A stretch of 64,000 nt of DNA, taken from assembly GCA_021826225.1 (NCBI GenBank), contig JAKBAV010000001.1, forward strand, positions 40,064-104,063. The letters run 5' to 3'. Every line of letters begins with the position of its first letter. Within the stretch, counting starts at the first letter, position 1. The stretch comes from Pseudomonadota bacterium. Its GTDB lineage: Bacteria; Pseudomonadota; Alphaproteobacteria; Acetobacterales; Acetobacteraceae. Shown here piece after piece: positions 18,045 through 26,920 of this stretch. The translations under genes and the position numbers were made by a program. The notes under the pieces are model-generated. The model was given only the letters and a program-made list of their open reading frames with translations, was not told where the DNA came from and searched no databases.

Positions 18045-19499
18045 ATGGCGGAGCATCAGACTGAAACCGCGCCTACCGAGGACACCGAGCCGGCATGGAG
18101 CAATGCGCGCATGCGGCTGACCGCCGTCATCGTCGCCTCGGCGCTGTTCATGCAGAGCCTCGACTCCACCATCATCGCCACCGCTCTGCCCGCCATGGCG
18201 CGCAGTTTTCATACCGTACCGCTGCATATGAGCGTGGCACTCACCTCCTATCTCATCGCGCTCGCCGTGTTCATCCCCGCCTCCGGCTGGGTGGCGGACC
18301 GCTTCGGCGCCCGCCAGGTGTTCCGTGCCGCCATCGTGGTGTTCACCATCGGCTCGGTATTATGCGGCATCGCCCCCAGCCTGCCCGTACTGGTGGGCTC
18401 GCGCGTGCTGCAGGGCATGGGCGGCGCCATGATGGTGCCGGTCGGCCGGCTGGTGCTCATGCGCTCCATCTCGCATTCCCAAATGGTCTCGGCCATGTCC
18501 TGGCTCACCGTGCCAGCGCTGCTCGGCCCTGTCATCGGGCCGCCGCTCGGCGGCTTCATCGTCTCCTTCGCGACCTGGCGCTGGGTGTTCGACATCAACG
18601 TACCCATCGGCATCATCGGCACTATCGCCGTCAGCCTGTACATCCAGGATGTACGCGAGGAAGGCCAGGGCGGCCGGCTGGATGCCTGGGGGCTGCTACT
18701 CTCGGGCTTCGCCATGGCCCTGCTGATGATGGCGTTCGAGACCACGGGGCGGGATCTGGTGCCTGTAAGCTGGACCGCCAGTGCCTACGCCGCCGGCTTC
18801 GCCGCCTGCGCGCTGTACTGGCGGCACGCGCGGCGCCACCCGCATCCGGTCATCGACCTCACCCTCTTCGCCATTACCAACTTCGCCATCCCGGCGTTGG
18901 CGGGCTCGCTGTTCCGCATCGCCGTGGGTGCGCTGCCGTTCCTGCTGCCGCTGATGCTACAGCTTGATTTCGGCTTCACCCCCCTGGCCAGCGGGCTCGT
19001 CACCTTCACCGCCGCGGCCGGGGCGATGTTGATGAAGCCGGCGGCCCCGCCGCTGCTCGCCCGCTTCGGCTTCCGCAACGTGCTGGTCTGGAACGGTGTT
19101 TTCGCCGCCTTGGCCATGAGCCTGTGTGCCGCCTTCGAAAAGACCTGGCCCTCGATTGTCATGAACCTCATCCTCTTCGCCGGCGGCTTCCTGCGCTCTT
19201 TGCAGTTCACCGCCTTTAACGTCATCGCCTATGGCGAAATTCCACGCGCCCGCATGTCGGCGGCCACCAGCCTGTACTCCACCATCCAGCAGCTCTCCCT
19301 CACCCTGGGCATCGTGGTCGGCGCCACCACGCTCGATATCGCTTCCCGGCTGCACCACCACACCCAGGCGACCAAGGCCGATTACGCCCTGGCCTTTATC
19401 GTGGTCAGCTTCATCGCCCTGCTGGCGAGCCCATTCTGCGCCCGGCTGGACCGCCATGCCGGCGAGAGCATGAGCGGCCATCACGCGGCGGAGCCATGA
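18045..19499 (+). CDS. MFS transporter, EmrB/QacA (DHA2) type
   Basis: LDSTIIATALPAMARSF; WVADRFGARQVF; PALLGPVIGPPLGGFI; hydrophobic. Confidence 0.9.
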   Translation: MAEHQTETAPTEDTEPAWSNARMRLTAVIVASALFMQSLDSTIIATALPAMARSFHTVPLHMSVALTSYLIALAVFIPASGWVADRFGARQVFRAAIVVFTIGSVLCGIAPSLPVLVGSRVLQGMGGAMMVPVGRLVLMRSISHSQMVSAMSWLTVPALLGPVIGPPLGGFIVSFATWRWVFDINVPIGIIGTIAVSLYIQDVREEGQGGRLDAWGLLLSGFAMALLMMAFETTGRDLVPVSWTASAYAAGFAACALYWRHARRHPHPVIDLTLFAITNFAIPALAGSLFRIAVGALPFLLPLMLQLDFGFTPLASGLVTFTAAAGAMLMKPAAPPLLARFGFRNVLVWNGVFAALAMSLCAAFEKTWPSIVMNLILFAGGFLRSLQFTAFNVIAYGEIPRARMSAATSLYSTIQQLSLTLGIVVGATTLDIASRLHHHTQATKADYALAFIVVSFIALLASPFCARLDRHAGESMSGHHAAEP

Positions 19500-19614
19500 C
19501 AAATTGGCGGGGCCGCCGCGTTAGGCGAGTAGGCCGTTAGCTCCTATAATAGGTTTGTGAACGGCGCTGGGTGAGCCAGAGGCTGGCGATGCCGCCGAGC
19601 GGAGCAGTATAAAC

Positions 19615-21027
19615 TTGGATAGCAACACCCCCGCCCCGGCGCCGCCGCGTCCGAAAACATCCCGCGCGGCGCGCCTCGTCGAAGGGCCGATCACCCGCAC
19701 GCTCATCCTATTCTCACTGCCCATACTGGCGAGCAGTGTGCTGCAATCGTTGAATGCCTCCATCAACGCCGCCTGGATCGGCCATCTGCTCGGCGCCAAC
19801 GCGCTCACCGCCAGCGCTAACGCCAACTCGCTGCTGTTCTTCCTGCTCAGCGTCAGCTTCGGGCTCAGCATGGCCGCAACCATCCTCATCGGTCAGAGCT
19901 TCGGCGCGCGCGACATGGTCATGGCCAAGCGTGTCATGGGCACCTCCTTCATGTTCTTCGGCGTTTCCTCCGTCATCATCGCGGCGGTGGGTTTCGCGGT
20001 GGCGCCGCATATCCTCAGCGCCATGGACACGCCGGCCTCCGCCGCGCCGCTCGCCGCCGCCTATCTGCGCATCATCTTCACCGCCATACCCGCGATCTTC
20101 ATCTTCACCTTCCTCATGATGGCTTTGCGCGGCGCGGGGGATTCCCGCACCCCCTTCGTCTTCATGGCCATTGCGGCGGTGCTCGATGTCACCCTCAATC
20201 CGCTATTCATCCGTGGCTTCGGCCCGCTGCCCGGGCTCGGCATAGCGGGTTCGGCGCTGGCCACCACCATTGCGCAGTGGCTGGCACTGATCGCCCTGAT
20301 GGGCTGGCTGTATTCGCGCAAGCACGTGCTCTGCATCATGCCCGGCGAGCAGCGCTACCTGCGGTTCGACGGCGCCATTCTGCGCAGCCTGCTCACCAAG
20401 GGCATACCCATGGGCCTGCAGGTCATCGTGGTATCATCCTCGATGATCATGATGATCAGCCTGGTCAACCGCTACGGCTCACTCACCGTCGCGGCCTATG
20501 GCGCCTGCTTCCAGCTCTGGAACTACATCCAGATGCCCGCGCTCTCGATCGGCAGCGCCGTATCCTCGATGACGGCGCAGAATATCGGGGCAGGGCGGTG
20601 GGACCGCGTCGCCCGCATCGCGACCGCGGGCGTTCTCTACAACATCGTGCTTACCCTGGCGCTTATCGCCGCCGTCACCTTCTCAGATAACGCCGCCTTC
20701 GCGCTGTTTCTGGGCCACAACCCCGCCGCCATTGCCATCGCCAAGCACATGCACGCCATCGTGTCCTGGTCTTACATATTATTCGGGATCGCCTTCGTGC
20801 TGGCGAGTGTCATGCGCGCGACCGGCGCCGTTATCGCCCCGCTCCTGATCCTGGTAATCGCCATCTGGGGCATCCGCATCCCCCTTGCCACCCTCCTGTC
20901 CCATACGGGAGTGGATGGCATTCTCTGGGGCTTCCCGGCCGGTTCCTTCGCCTCGATGGTGATGACCTTCGCCTATTACCGCTACGGCCCGTGGCGCCGG
21001 GCGCATATGCTGGCCGCTGGGGCCTGA
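19615..21027 (+). CDS. MATE family efflux transporter
   Basis: LILFSLPILASSVLQSLNASINAAWIGHLLGANALTA; GIPMGLQVI; start codon uncertain (TTG). Confidence 0.88.
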   Translation: MDSNTPAPAPPRPKTSRAARLVEGPITRTLILFSLPILASSVLQSLNASINAAWIGHLLGANALTASANANSLLFFLLSVSFGLSMAATILIGQSFGARDMVMAKRVMGTSFMFFGVSSVIIAAVGFAVAPHILSAMDTPASAAPLAAAYLRIIFTAIPAIFIFTFLMMALRGAGDSRTPFVFMAIAAVLDVTLNPLFIRGFGPLPGLGIAGSALATTIAQWLALIALMGWLYSRKHVLCIMPGEQRYLRFDGAILRSLLTKGIPMGLQVIVVSSSMIMMISLVNRYGSLTVAAYGACFQLWNYIQMPALSIGSAVSSMTAQNIGAGRWDRVARIATAGVLYNIVLTLALIAAVTFSDNAAFALFLGHNPAAIAIAKHMHAIVSWSYILFGIAFVLASVMRATGAVIAPLLILVIAIWGIRIPLATLLSHTGVDGILWGFPAGSFASMVMTFAYYRYGPWRRAHMLAAGA

Positions 21028-21028
21028 T

Positions 21029-23734
21029 CTATTCCAGGCGCTCCCCGGTGAGCTTGGCGGTGCCGAACATGCCCATCTTCACCTTGCCGCTGATGCTGTC
21101 GCCCTCCACCACCAGATCATATTTCAGCGTCAGTGACACCGGCTTGGTCACCTTCATCTCCCATTTCAGCCGGTTGCCCTCGATGCTTCCGGCGAAATCC
21201 TGGTTACCCTGATCACTGAGCAGCGTGCCGGTCAGCGTCGTACCCTCGGTCGCCAAACGCCCTTTCATCTCCTGCCCGCCCATCGGGCTTGCCATCACCA
21301 TCTTCCACAGCCCATCCACGCGCGCGGGTGCGGCAGGCGGCGCCGGTGCAGCGACCGGCGCCGGCGCCACCTCGGTCACGACAGGTGCCACCGGCGCCGG
21401 CGCATGCGCGACAGATGTCATCGAGCGCCCCTCGATTACCTCCAGCAGCCGGGTCGGTGTCAGCGGCAATGTCAGCGGCACCTCGCCAAACGGGCTCAAC
21501 GCATCGGCAATCGCGTTGAACAAGGTCGGCGGCCCGATGATTGCCCCGCCTTCACCCACGCCGCGAAACCCGCCTTCGGATTGCGACGGCGTGCTGGCAT
21601 GGACATATTCGAAATCCGGCACATCCGAGATGGCCGGCAGCAGGTAATCCTTGAACGTCACGGCAATCGGATTGCCGCGCGCATCGTAGCCAGCCTCCTC
21701 CAGCAGCACCATGCCGATGGCCTGCGCCAACCCGCCCGCGATCTGCCCCTCGACCACCGCCGGGTTGATTACATTGCCGCAATCCTCGCTGGAAATCCAA
21801 CGCAGAATCTTCACGAACCCGGTCTCGATATCGACCTCGACGATGCAGCCATGCGCCGCGCTGGTAAAGGTCATCGGCGGCGGGGTGTAGCGATACTGCG
21901 CCTCCAGCCCGGCTTCAAAGCCTGGTGGCAGCCGCGCCGGCTCGCCATAGGCGATCTCGGCAATCTGCCGCAAGGAGCGCGTCATCTCCGGCGAACCAGC
22001 GACATGGATCACGCCGCCCTCCAGGCTGACATCCTCGACATTGGCATTCAGCAGATGTGCTGCCAGGGTTTTGACCTTTTGCTGCAGCAGCCCCGCCGCT
22101 TTCAGCGAGGCGCCGCCGCCGATCACCCCCTGGCGGCTACCGGCGGCACCAGGGCCGAAACCGCCATGCGCGCTGTCGCCCTCGAACACCGTCACATCCT
22201 CGTAAGGCACGCCCAGCCGGTCGGCGATGACCTGCGCCATCGTCGTCTGCGTGCCATGGCCCTGGCTATGCGTGCTCATCGTCGCCGTCACCTTGCCGGT
22301 CGGCTCCACGCGCAACTGTGCCAGCTCGCCGGTCATCACCGGCATGGAGCCGGCCGAGCCGGTGGGCTCGATATAGGTGGCGATGCCCAAGCCCAGATGC
22401 CGGCCCTCCTGCCGCGCCGCCGCCTGCTCCCGGCGGAAGGCATCGATATCCAGTACCGTCAGCAGCTTTTCCAGACATTCGGCGGGGGTGATGTCCTCCA
22501 GCGGAATGCCCATCGTCGTCGCGGTCGGCTGGTCCGCCAGCGTAACCAGGTTGCGCCGCCGGATCTCGACCGGATCGATACCGAGCTGCCGCGCCGCGAT
22601 ATCCAGCATCGCCTCGCGGATCAGCGATTCCAGCGCCCACGGGCCGCGATACGCCGCCAGCCCAACCGTGTTGGAATACCAGCCCTGGGTATAAAAACTG
22701 TAATAAGGAATTTTATAGGCCGCCCACATGAACATGTGCACCGCGACATTAGCGTCAGCCCCTTGCGGATAGGCGCCGTTATTGCTGCTGTATTCCCCCC
22801 GCGCGGCAAGCAGTTTGCCCTGTCCGTCAAAACCCACGCGCATGGTCATTTCCTGCTCGCGCGCCTGATTGGCGGAGATCAGGTTCTCCAGCCGGTCCTC
22901 GATCCATTTCAGCGGCCGCCCCAGCAGCAGCGCCGCCGCTATCACCGCCAACTCCTCTCGCCATGGCGTGTTCTTGAGCCCGAACGAGCCGCCGACATCC
23001 TTGGCCAGCACGCGGATGCTGTATTCGGGCATGCCCAGCGCTATGGTCAGGTAGCGCGCGATCATATGCGGGCTCTGGCAGGTGATATGCACCAGCAACT
23101 CCCCGGCACCCTGCTTGCTCACCACGATGCCGCGCGTCTCCATCGGCGATTGCGAGATGCGCTGGTGAATGACGGTTCGGTTGATCAGGTGCGCCGCTCC
23201 CGCCAGCAGCGCCTCGCCATCCTCATCCTCATCGAGCCCCATGGCGGCGGACACGTTGGATTCAGTGCCGGGATGCACGAGCGCGCCATTCCGCGCATCG
23301 GCCAGGCTGACGACCGGGTCTTCCTCCTCATAATCCACAGTCACCACGCTGGCGGCATCCTCGGCGAGATAACGGTCATCGGCGACGATCAGCACCACCG
23401 GATCGCCGGCATAGGCGACGTGATCGGTCGCCAGCAGCGGAACCTCGACCTCGCTCGGGGTGAGGAAGAAGCTCAGCGGCGTGACCTTGATCTTCGCCAG
23501 ATCGGCGGCGGTATAAACCGCATGCACCCCCGGCATGCCGCGCGCCACAGAGAGGTCGATGCCAGTAATTTTCCCGCGCGCGATGGGAGAGCGCACGAAG
23601 GCCACATGCAGCATGCCGGGGAACGAAATATCATCGACAAACGTGCCCCGCCCGGTCAGCAAACGCGGGTCTTCCTTGCGCGGCATACGCTGGCCGATGA
23701 AGCGTCCGGCGGCAATTGGCGTGGTCTCGTTCAT
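21029..23734 (-). CDS. Molybdenum hydroxylase large subunit (CoxL/xanthine dehydrogenase family) with Pro/Ala linker and extra C-terminal domain
   Basis: RFIGQRMPRKEDPRLLTGRGTFVDDI; DVGGSFGLKN; AAYRGPWALES; C-terminal PAPVAPVV..VDGLWKMVMASPMGGQEMKG... Confidence 0.9.
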   Translation of the reverse strand: MNETTPIAAGRFIGQRMPRKEDPRLLTGRGTFVDDISFPGMLHVAFVRSPIARGKITGIDLSVARGMPGVHAVYTAADLAKIKVTPLSFFLTPSEVEVPLLATDHVAYAGDPVVLIVADDRYLAEDAASVVTVDYEEEDPVVSLADARNGALVHPGTESNVSAAMGLDEDEDGEALLAGAAHLINRTVIHQRISQSPMETRGIVVSKQGAGELLVHITCQSPHMIARYLTIALGMPEYSIRVLAKDVGGSFGLKNTPWREELAVIAAALLLGRPLKWIEDRLENLISANQAREQEMTMRVGFDGQGKLLAARGEYSSNNGAYPQGADANVAVHMFMWAAYKIPYYSFYTQGWYSNTVGLAAYRGPWALESLIREAMLDIAARQLGIDPVEIRRRNLVTLADQPTATTMGIPLEDITPAECLEKLLTVLDIDAFRREQAAARQEGRHLGLGIATYIEPTGSAGSMPVMTGELAQLRVEPTGKVTATMSTHSQGHGTQTTMAQVIADRLGVPYEDVTVFEGDSAHGGFGPGAAGSRQGVIGGGASLKAAGLLQQKVKTLAAHLLNANVEDVSLEGGVIHVAGSPEMTRSLRQIAEIAYGEPARLPPGFEAGLEAQYRYTPPPMTFTSAAHGCIVEVDIETGFVKILRWISSEDCGNVINPAVVEGQIAGGLAQAIGMVLLEEAGYDARGNPIAVTFKDYLLPAISDVPDFEYVHASTPSQSEGGFRGVGEGGAIIGPPTLFNAIADALSPFGEVPLTLPLTPTRLLEVIEGRSMTSVAHAPAPVAPVVTEVAPAPVAAPAPPAAPARVDGLWKMVMASPMGGQEMKGRLATEGTTLTGTLLSDQGNQDFAGSIEGNRLKWEMKVTKPVSLTLKYDLVVEGDSISGKVKMGMFGTAKLTGERLE

Positions 23735-24216
23735 GCGCGCTCTCCCGTTGCTTCACCAGCCAGGCGACGGATCGCGCGGCGAATACCCTGATAGCCGGTG
23801 CAGCGGCAGATATGGCCGGACATGGCGGCCAGCAGCGCTGCCTCGCTGGGTTTCTCCGGCACATCGGTCAGCGTCGCCAACGTGATGACCACCCCCGGCG
23901 TGCAAAAGCCGCATTGTAGTGCGAACTCATCCTGCATGGCCTGCTGCACGGGGTGCAGCGTGCCATCGGCCGCCGCCAGACCCTCAACCGTCGTCACCGT
24001 GCAGCCGTCGGCCTGCACCGCCAGCATCAGGCAGGAACGCACCGCCTGGCCATCCACCCGTACGGTACAGGCGCCGCATACGCCATGCTCGCAGCCCACA
24101 TGCACGCCGGTGCAGCCGGCATCCTGGCGTAAATAGTCGCATAACGTCCGCCGCCCTTCCGCGGCCCCGCGATGGCTATGGCCGTTGAGAACCATTTCGA
24201 TTTTATGCTCGCTCAT
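23731..24216 (-). CDS. Molybdenum hydroxylase small [2Fe-2S] subunit (CoxS-like)
   Basis: GCTGVHVGCEHGVCGACTVRVDG; CGFCTPGVVI; GHICRCTGYQGI. Confidence 0.93.
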   Translation of the reverse strand: MSEHKIEMVLNGHSHRGAAEGRRTLCDYLRQDAGCTGVHVGCEHGVCGACTVRVDGQAVRSCLMLAVQADGCTVTTVEGLAAADGTLHPVQQAMQDEFALQCGFCTPGVVITLATLTDVPEKPSEAALLAAMSGHICRCTGYQGIRRAIRRLAGEATGERA

Positions 24217-25082
24217 CCTGCCTGCCTCACGTTCAGGGCCTCGGTCAGGGTCCGGGCAAAAATGCGCCGCCCCACCGTCCGCCGGTATTCCGCACTCGCA
24301 TGGTGATCATCAAAGGGCGCCGTGTCCGCCACCGCCAGTTCGGCGAGGCCCCGGCCATCCAGCCGCGCGATATCCTGCCCGAGCAAAGCCGCCTCGGCCT
24401 GGCGTGCCCTGATAGGCGTCGGCCCCATGCCGAACCAGGCGAGTCCGGCGCGCGCTATGCGGCCATTTTCCACCACCACGGTGCCCACCAGCCCAACCAG
24501 GGCGAAATCCCCCGGCCGCTGCGCTATTTCCCGAAAGATCGTGATGCTGTCCACGGGCCAGGCGGGATAGGATATTTCCGTGAGCAGTTCATCGGGTTCC
24601 AGCACGGTGGCATAGGGGCCGAGATACATATCCTCGGCCTTGATGGTCCTGCTGCCGCGGACGGAACGCAGCGTCACCGACGCGCCCAACGCCACGGCCG
24701 CCGCCGGCATTTCGGCCGCCGGCTCACCGAGCGCGATAGAGCCGCCGATCGTGCCGCGATTGCGTGTCTGATGATGCCCGACATGGCGCGCGGCGGTTAC
24801 CAGCATGGGCAGCGCGCGGGCCAGCGCCGCATCGGCGATCACCTCATTCTGCCGCGTCATGGGGCCGATCCGCGTTCCCTCCGGACCCGTCACGATGCCT
24901 TTCAGCACGGCGATGCGGTTGATATCGACCATGATGAAAGGCTGACTCATGCGCAACGCCAGGAGCGGCATCAGCGTCTGCCCACCGGCCAGCACCTGCG
25001 CCCCGCCACCGGCTTCCGCCAGCACGGCGCAGGCCTCTTCGATGGTGTCCGGCCGCACGTAATCGAAAGGTGCCGGCTTCAT
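24213..25082 (-). CDS. Molybdenum hydroxylase FAD-binding medium subunit (CoxM-like)
   Basis: MKPAPFDYVRPDTIEEACAVLAEAGGGAQVLAGGQTLMPLLALR; GTIGGSIALGEPAAEMPA. Confidence 0.92.
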   Translation of the reverse strand: MKPAPFDYVRPDTIEEACAVLAEAGGGAQVLAGGQTLMPLLALRMSQPFIMVDINRIAVLKGIVTGPEGTRIGPMTRQNEVIADAALARALPMLVTAARHVGHHQTRNRGTIGGSIALGEPAAEMPAAAVALGASVTLRSVRGSRTIKAEDMYLGPYATVLEPDELLTEISYPAWPVDSITIFREIAQRPGDFALVGLVGTVVVENGRIARAGLAWFGMGPTPIRARQAEAALLGQDIARLDGRGLAELAVADTAPFDDHHASAEYRRTVGRRIFARTLTEALNVRQAG

Positions 25083-25819
25083 TGCCCGGCTCCGGCCAGC
25101 AGCCGCGCCAGCAGCGCCGGGTCCAGCATCACCACGGGTGTGGCCGCGCGGCGGCCGAGTTCCAGCCCGGCATACCCCGTCACCAGCACCAGCAGGCCGA
25201 TGGCCAGCCCCATCCCGTCCGAACCAACCCCGCCAAACCCGCGCCCGGCCAAAAACCCGACAAAACCCGCCACCACCAGGGCCAGAATCCACGCTATCGG
25301 CACACCACTCGCGGGCGCCCGCGCAGGTGCCGCAGCCGTCGGCGGGCCTGCCGCCGCCTGTACCGGCGCGGCTACGGCCGCCCCGCTCACCACGCCGCCG
25401 AATTTGGTAAAAAACAGTCCAGCGAGCCGCTTCGCCGTGCTGTCGATGATCGGGCCGCCCAGCTGCGCCAGCCGCCCGCCGACCTGCGCCTCAACCTCAT
25501 AGCTCAGCCGCGTGCCGCCATTATCATCGGCCAGCCGCACCTTCGCCCCGCCTTTCGCGTGTCCTACCGTGCCGCCCTGGCCCTCGCCGGTAATGGTATA
25601 GCCATTCGGCGCATCGACATCGGAAAAGCTGACCACGCCGTTGAAGCGCGCCCCGATCGGCCCGATCTTCACCTCGACCGTGGCGCGCAGCCTTCCATCC
25701 GGCTCGCGCTCCAGCGCCTGGCATCCCGGAATACATTGCCGCAGCACGGCGGGGTCGTTGAGCGCCTGCCAGACTTTTGCCCGCGGCGCGGCAATCCGTT
25801 CTTCTCCGGTCATCTGCAT
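25079..25819 (-). CDS. CoxG-like SRPBCC protein with C-terminal TM segment
   Basis: MQMTGEERIAAPRAKVWQALNDPAVLRQCIPGCQALE; C-terminal hydrophobic helix. Confidence 0.9.
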   Translation of the reverse strand: MQMTGEERIAAPRAKVWQALNDPAVLRQCIPGCQALEREPDGRLRATVEVKIGPIGARFNGVVSFSDVDAPNGYTITGEGQGGTVGHAKGGAKVRLADDNGGTRLSYEVEAQVGGRLAQLGGPIIDSTAKRLAGLFFTKFGGVVSGAAVAAPVQAAAGPPTAAAPARAPASGVPIAWILALVVAGFVGFLAGRGFGGVGSDGMGLAIGLLVLVTGYAGLELGRRAATPVVMLDPALLARLLAGAGQ

Positions 25820-25883
25820 GTGGCACGTCCCCTTACGTTATCTCTCTGGAGTTTTGCGCCACGGTATACCATAACCGCAACCG

Positions 25884-26231
25884 ATGGCGAATAATTCATC
25901 CCCCTCGCGATACGCTGCCCCACCGGATGCGCTCAGCCTCGCGGTGGAATGGCATGAGGCCGGGGAGGTGGTCGCCATCGCTACCGTTACCAGCACCTGG
26001 GGCAGCTCGCCATGCCCGCCCGGCAGCCGCATGGTGGTAACGAAATCCGGCCGCATCGCGGGCTCGGTCAGCGGCGGCTGCATTGAGGGCGCGGTGATCC
26101 ACGCCGCCCAGGAGGTCATCGCGTCGGGCCAGCCCGTGCTGCTGGCTTTCGGCGTCACCGATGAGATGGCCTGGGAGGTCGGCCTCGCCTGCGGCGGCAA
26201 GGTGCAAATCTTCGTCGAGCCGGTTTCATGA
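25884..26231 (+). CDS. XdhC/CoxI-type maturation protein, N-terminal half
   Basis: VVAIATVTSTWGSSPCPPGSRMVVTKSGRIAGSVSGGCIEGAVI. Confidence 0.85.
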   Translation: MANNSSPSRYAAPPDALSLAVEWHEAGEVVAIATVTSTWGSSPCPPGSRMVVTKSGRIAGSVSGGCIEGAVIHAAQEVIASGQPVLLAFGVTDEMAWEVGLACGGKVQIFVEPVS

Positions 26232-26920
26232 GAATTTCCACCATCGCGGCCCTGGCCGAGGCAAAGCGGCAGCGCCACCCCGTCGCGTTGGCCAAAAACC
26301 TCATGGATGGCACGGAATTTCTGCTCCCCGCCCCGGCCGCGCCGCTGGCACTGCATGAAGCCGCCGCCGAGGCGCTGCGCCGCGACCACACCGTCACCCA
26401 TGAAATTGATGGCGTGCTCTGGTTCATCGAAGCCCATAACCCGGCACCGCGCCTCATCCTGGTCGGCGCCGTGCATATCGCCCAGCATCTCACCCCGTTC
26501 GCCATCGCCGCCGGCTATGAGGTCACCATCATCGACCCGCGCGGCGCCTTCGCCACGGCGGCGCGCTTCCCCGGTATCGCTATTCTGGCCGAGTGGCCCG
26601 GCCCGGCGCTGGCGGCGCTGCGGCCCGATGCGGCGACCGCCATCGTCACCCTCACCCACGACCCCAAGCTCGACGACCCGGCGCTGGATGCCGCCTTGCA
26701 CTCGGCGGCGTTCTATATCGGCGCCCTCGGCTCGCGCAAAACCCATGCCGCCCGGTTGCAGCGCCTGGCTGAACGCGGCCACGGCGCGGCGGCGCTGCAC
26801 CGCATCCACGCCCCTGTCGGCCTCGCCATAGGTGCCTCGGGCCAGGCCGAAATAGCGCTTTCCATCATCGCCGAAATCATCGCCACCCGGCGCGGCAGCC
26901 CGCTCGCCACCCGCTCATGA
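26228..26920 (+). CDS. XdhC/CoxI-type maturation protein, Rossmann half
   Basis: RLILVGAVHIAQHLTPFAIAAGYEVTIIDPRGAFATAARFP; YIGALGSRKTHAARLQRL. Confidence 0.87.
   Translation: MRISTIAALAEAKRQRHPVALAKNLMDGTEFLLPAPAAPLALHEAAAEALRRDHTVTHEIDGVLWFIEAHNPAPRLILVGAVHIAQHLTPFAIAAGYEVTIIDPRGAFATAARFPGIAILAEWPGPALAALRPDAATAIVTLTHDPKLDDPALDAALHSAAFYIGALGSRKTHAARLQRLAERGHGAAALHRIHAPVGLAIGASGQAEIALSIIAEIIATRRGSPLATRS

Noticed and set aside
21404-23791. 795-aa plus-strand ORF antisense to the CoxL-like gene
   Set aside because: Composition (many R/H/Q/G) is typical of a shadow ORF opposite a GC-rich gene; the minus-strand frame has clear conserved motifs.
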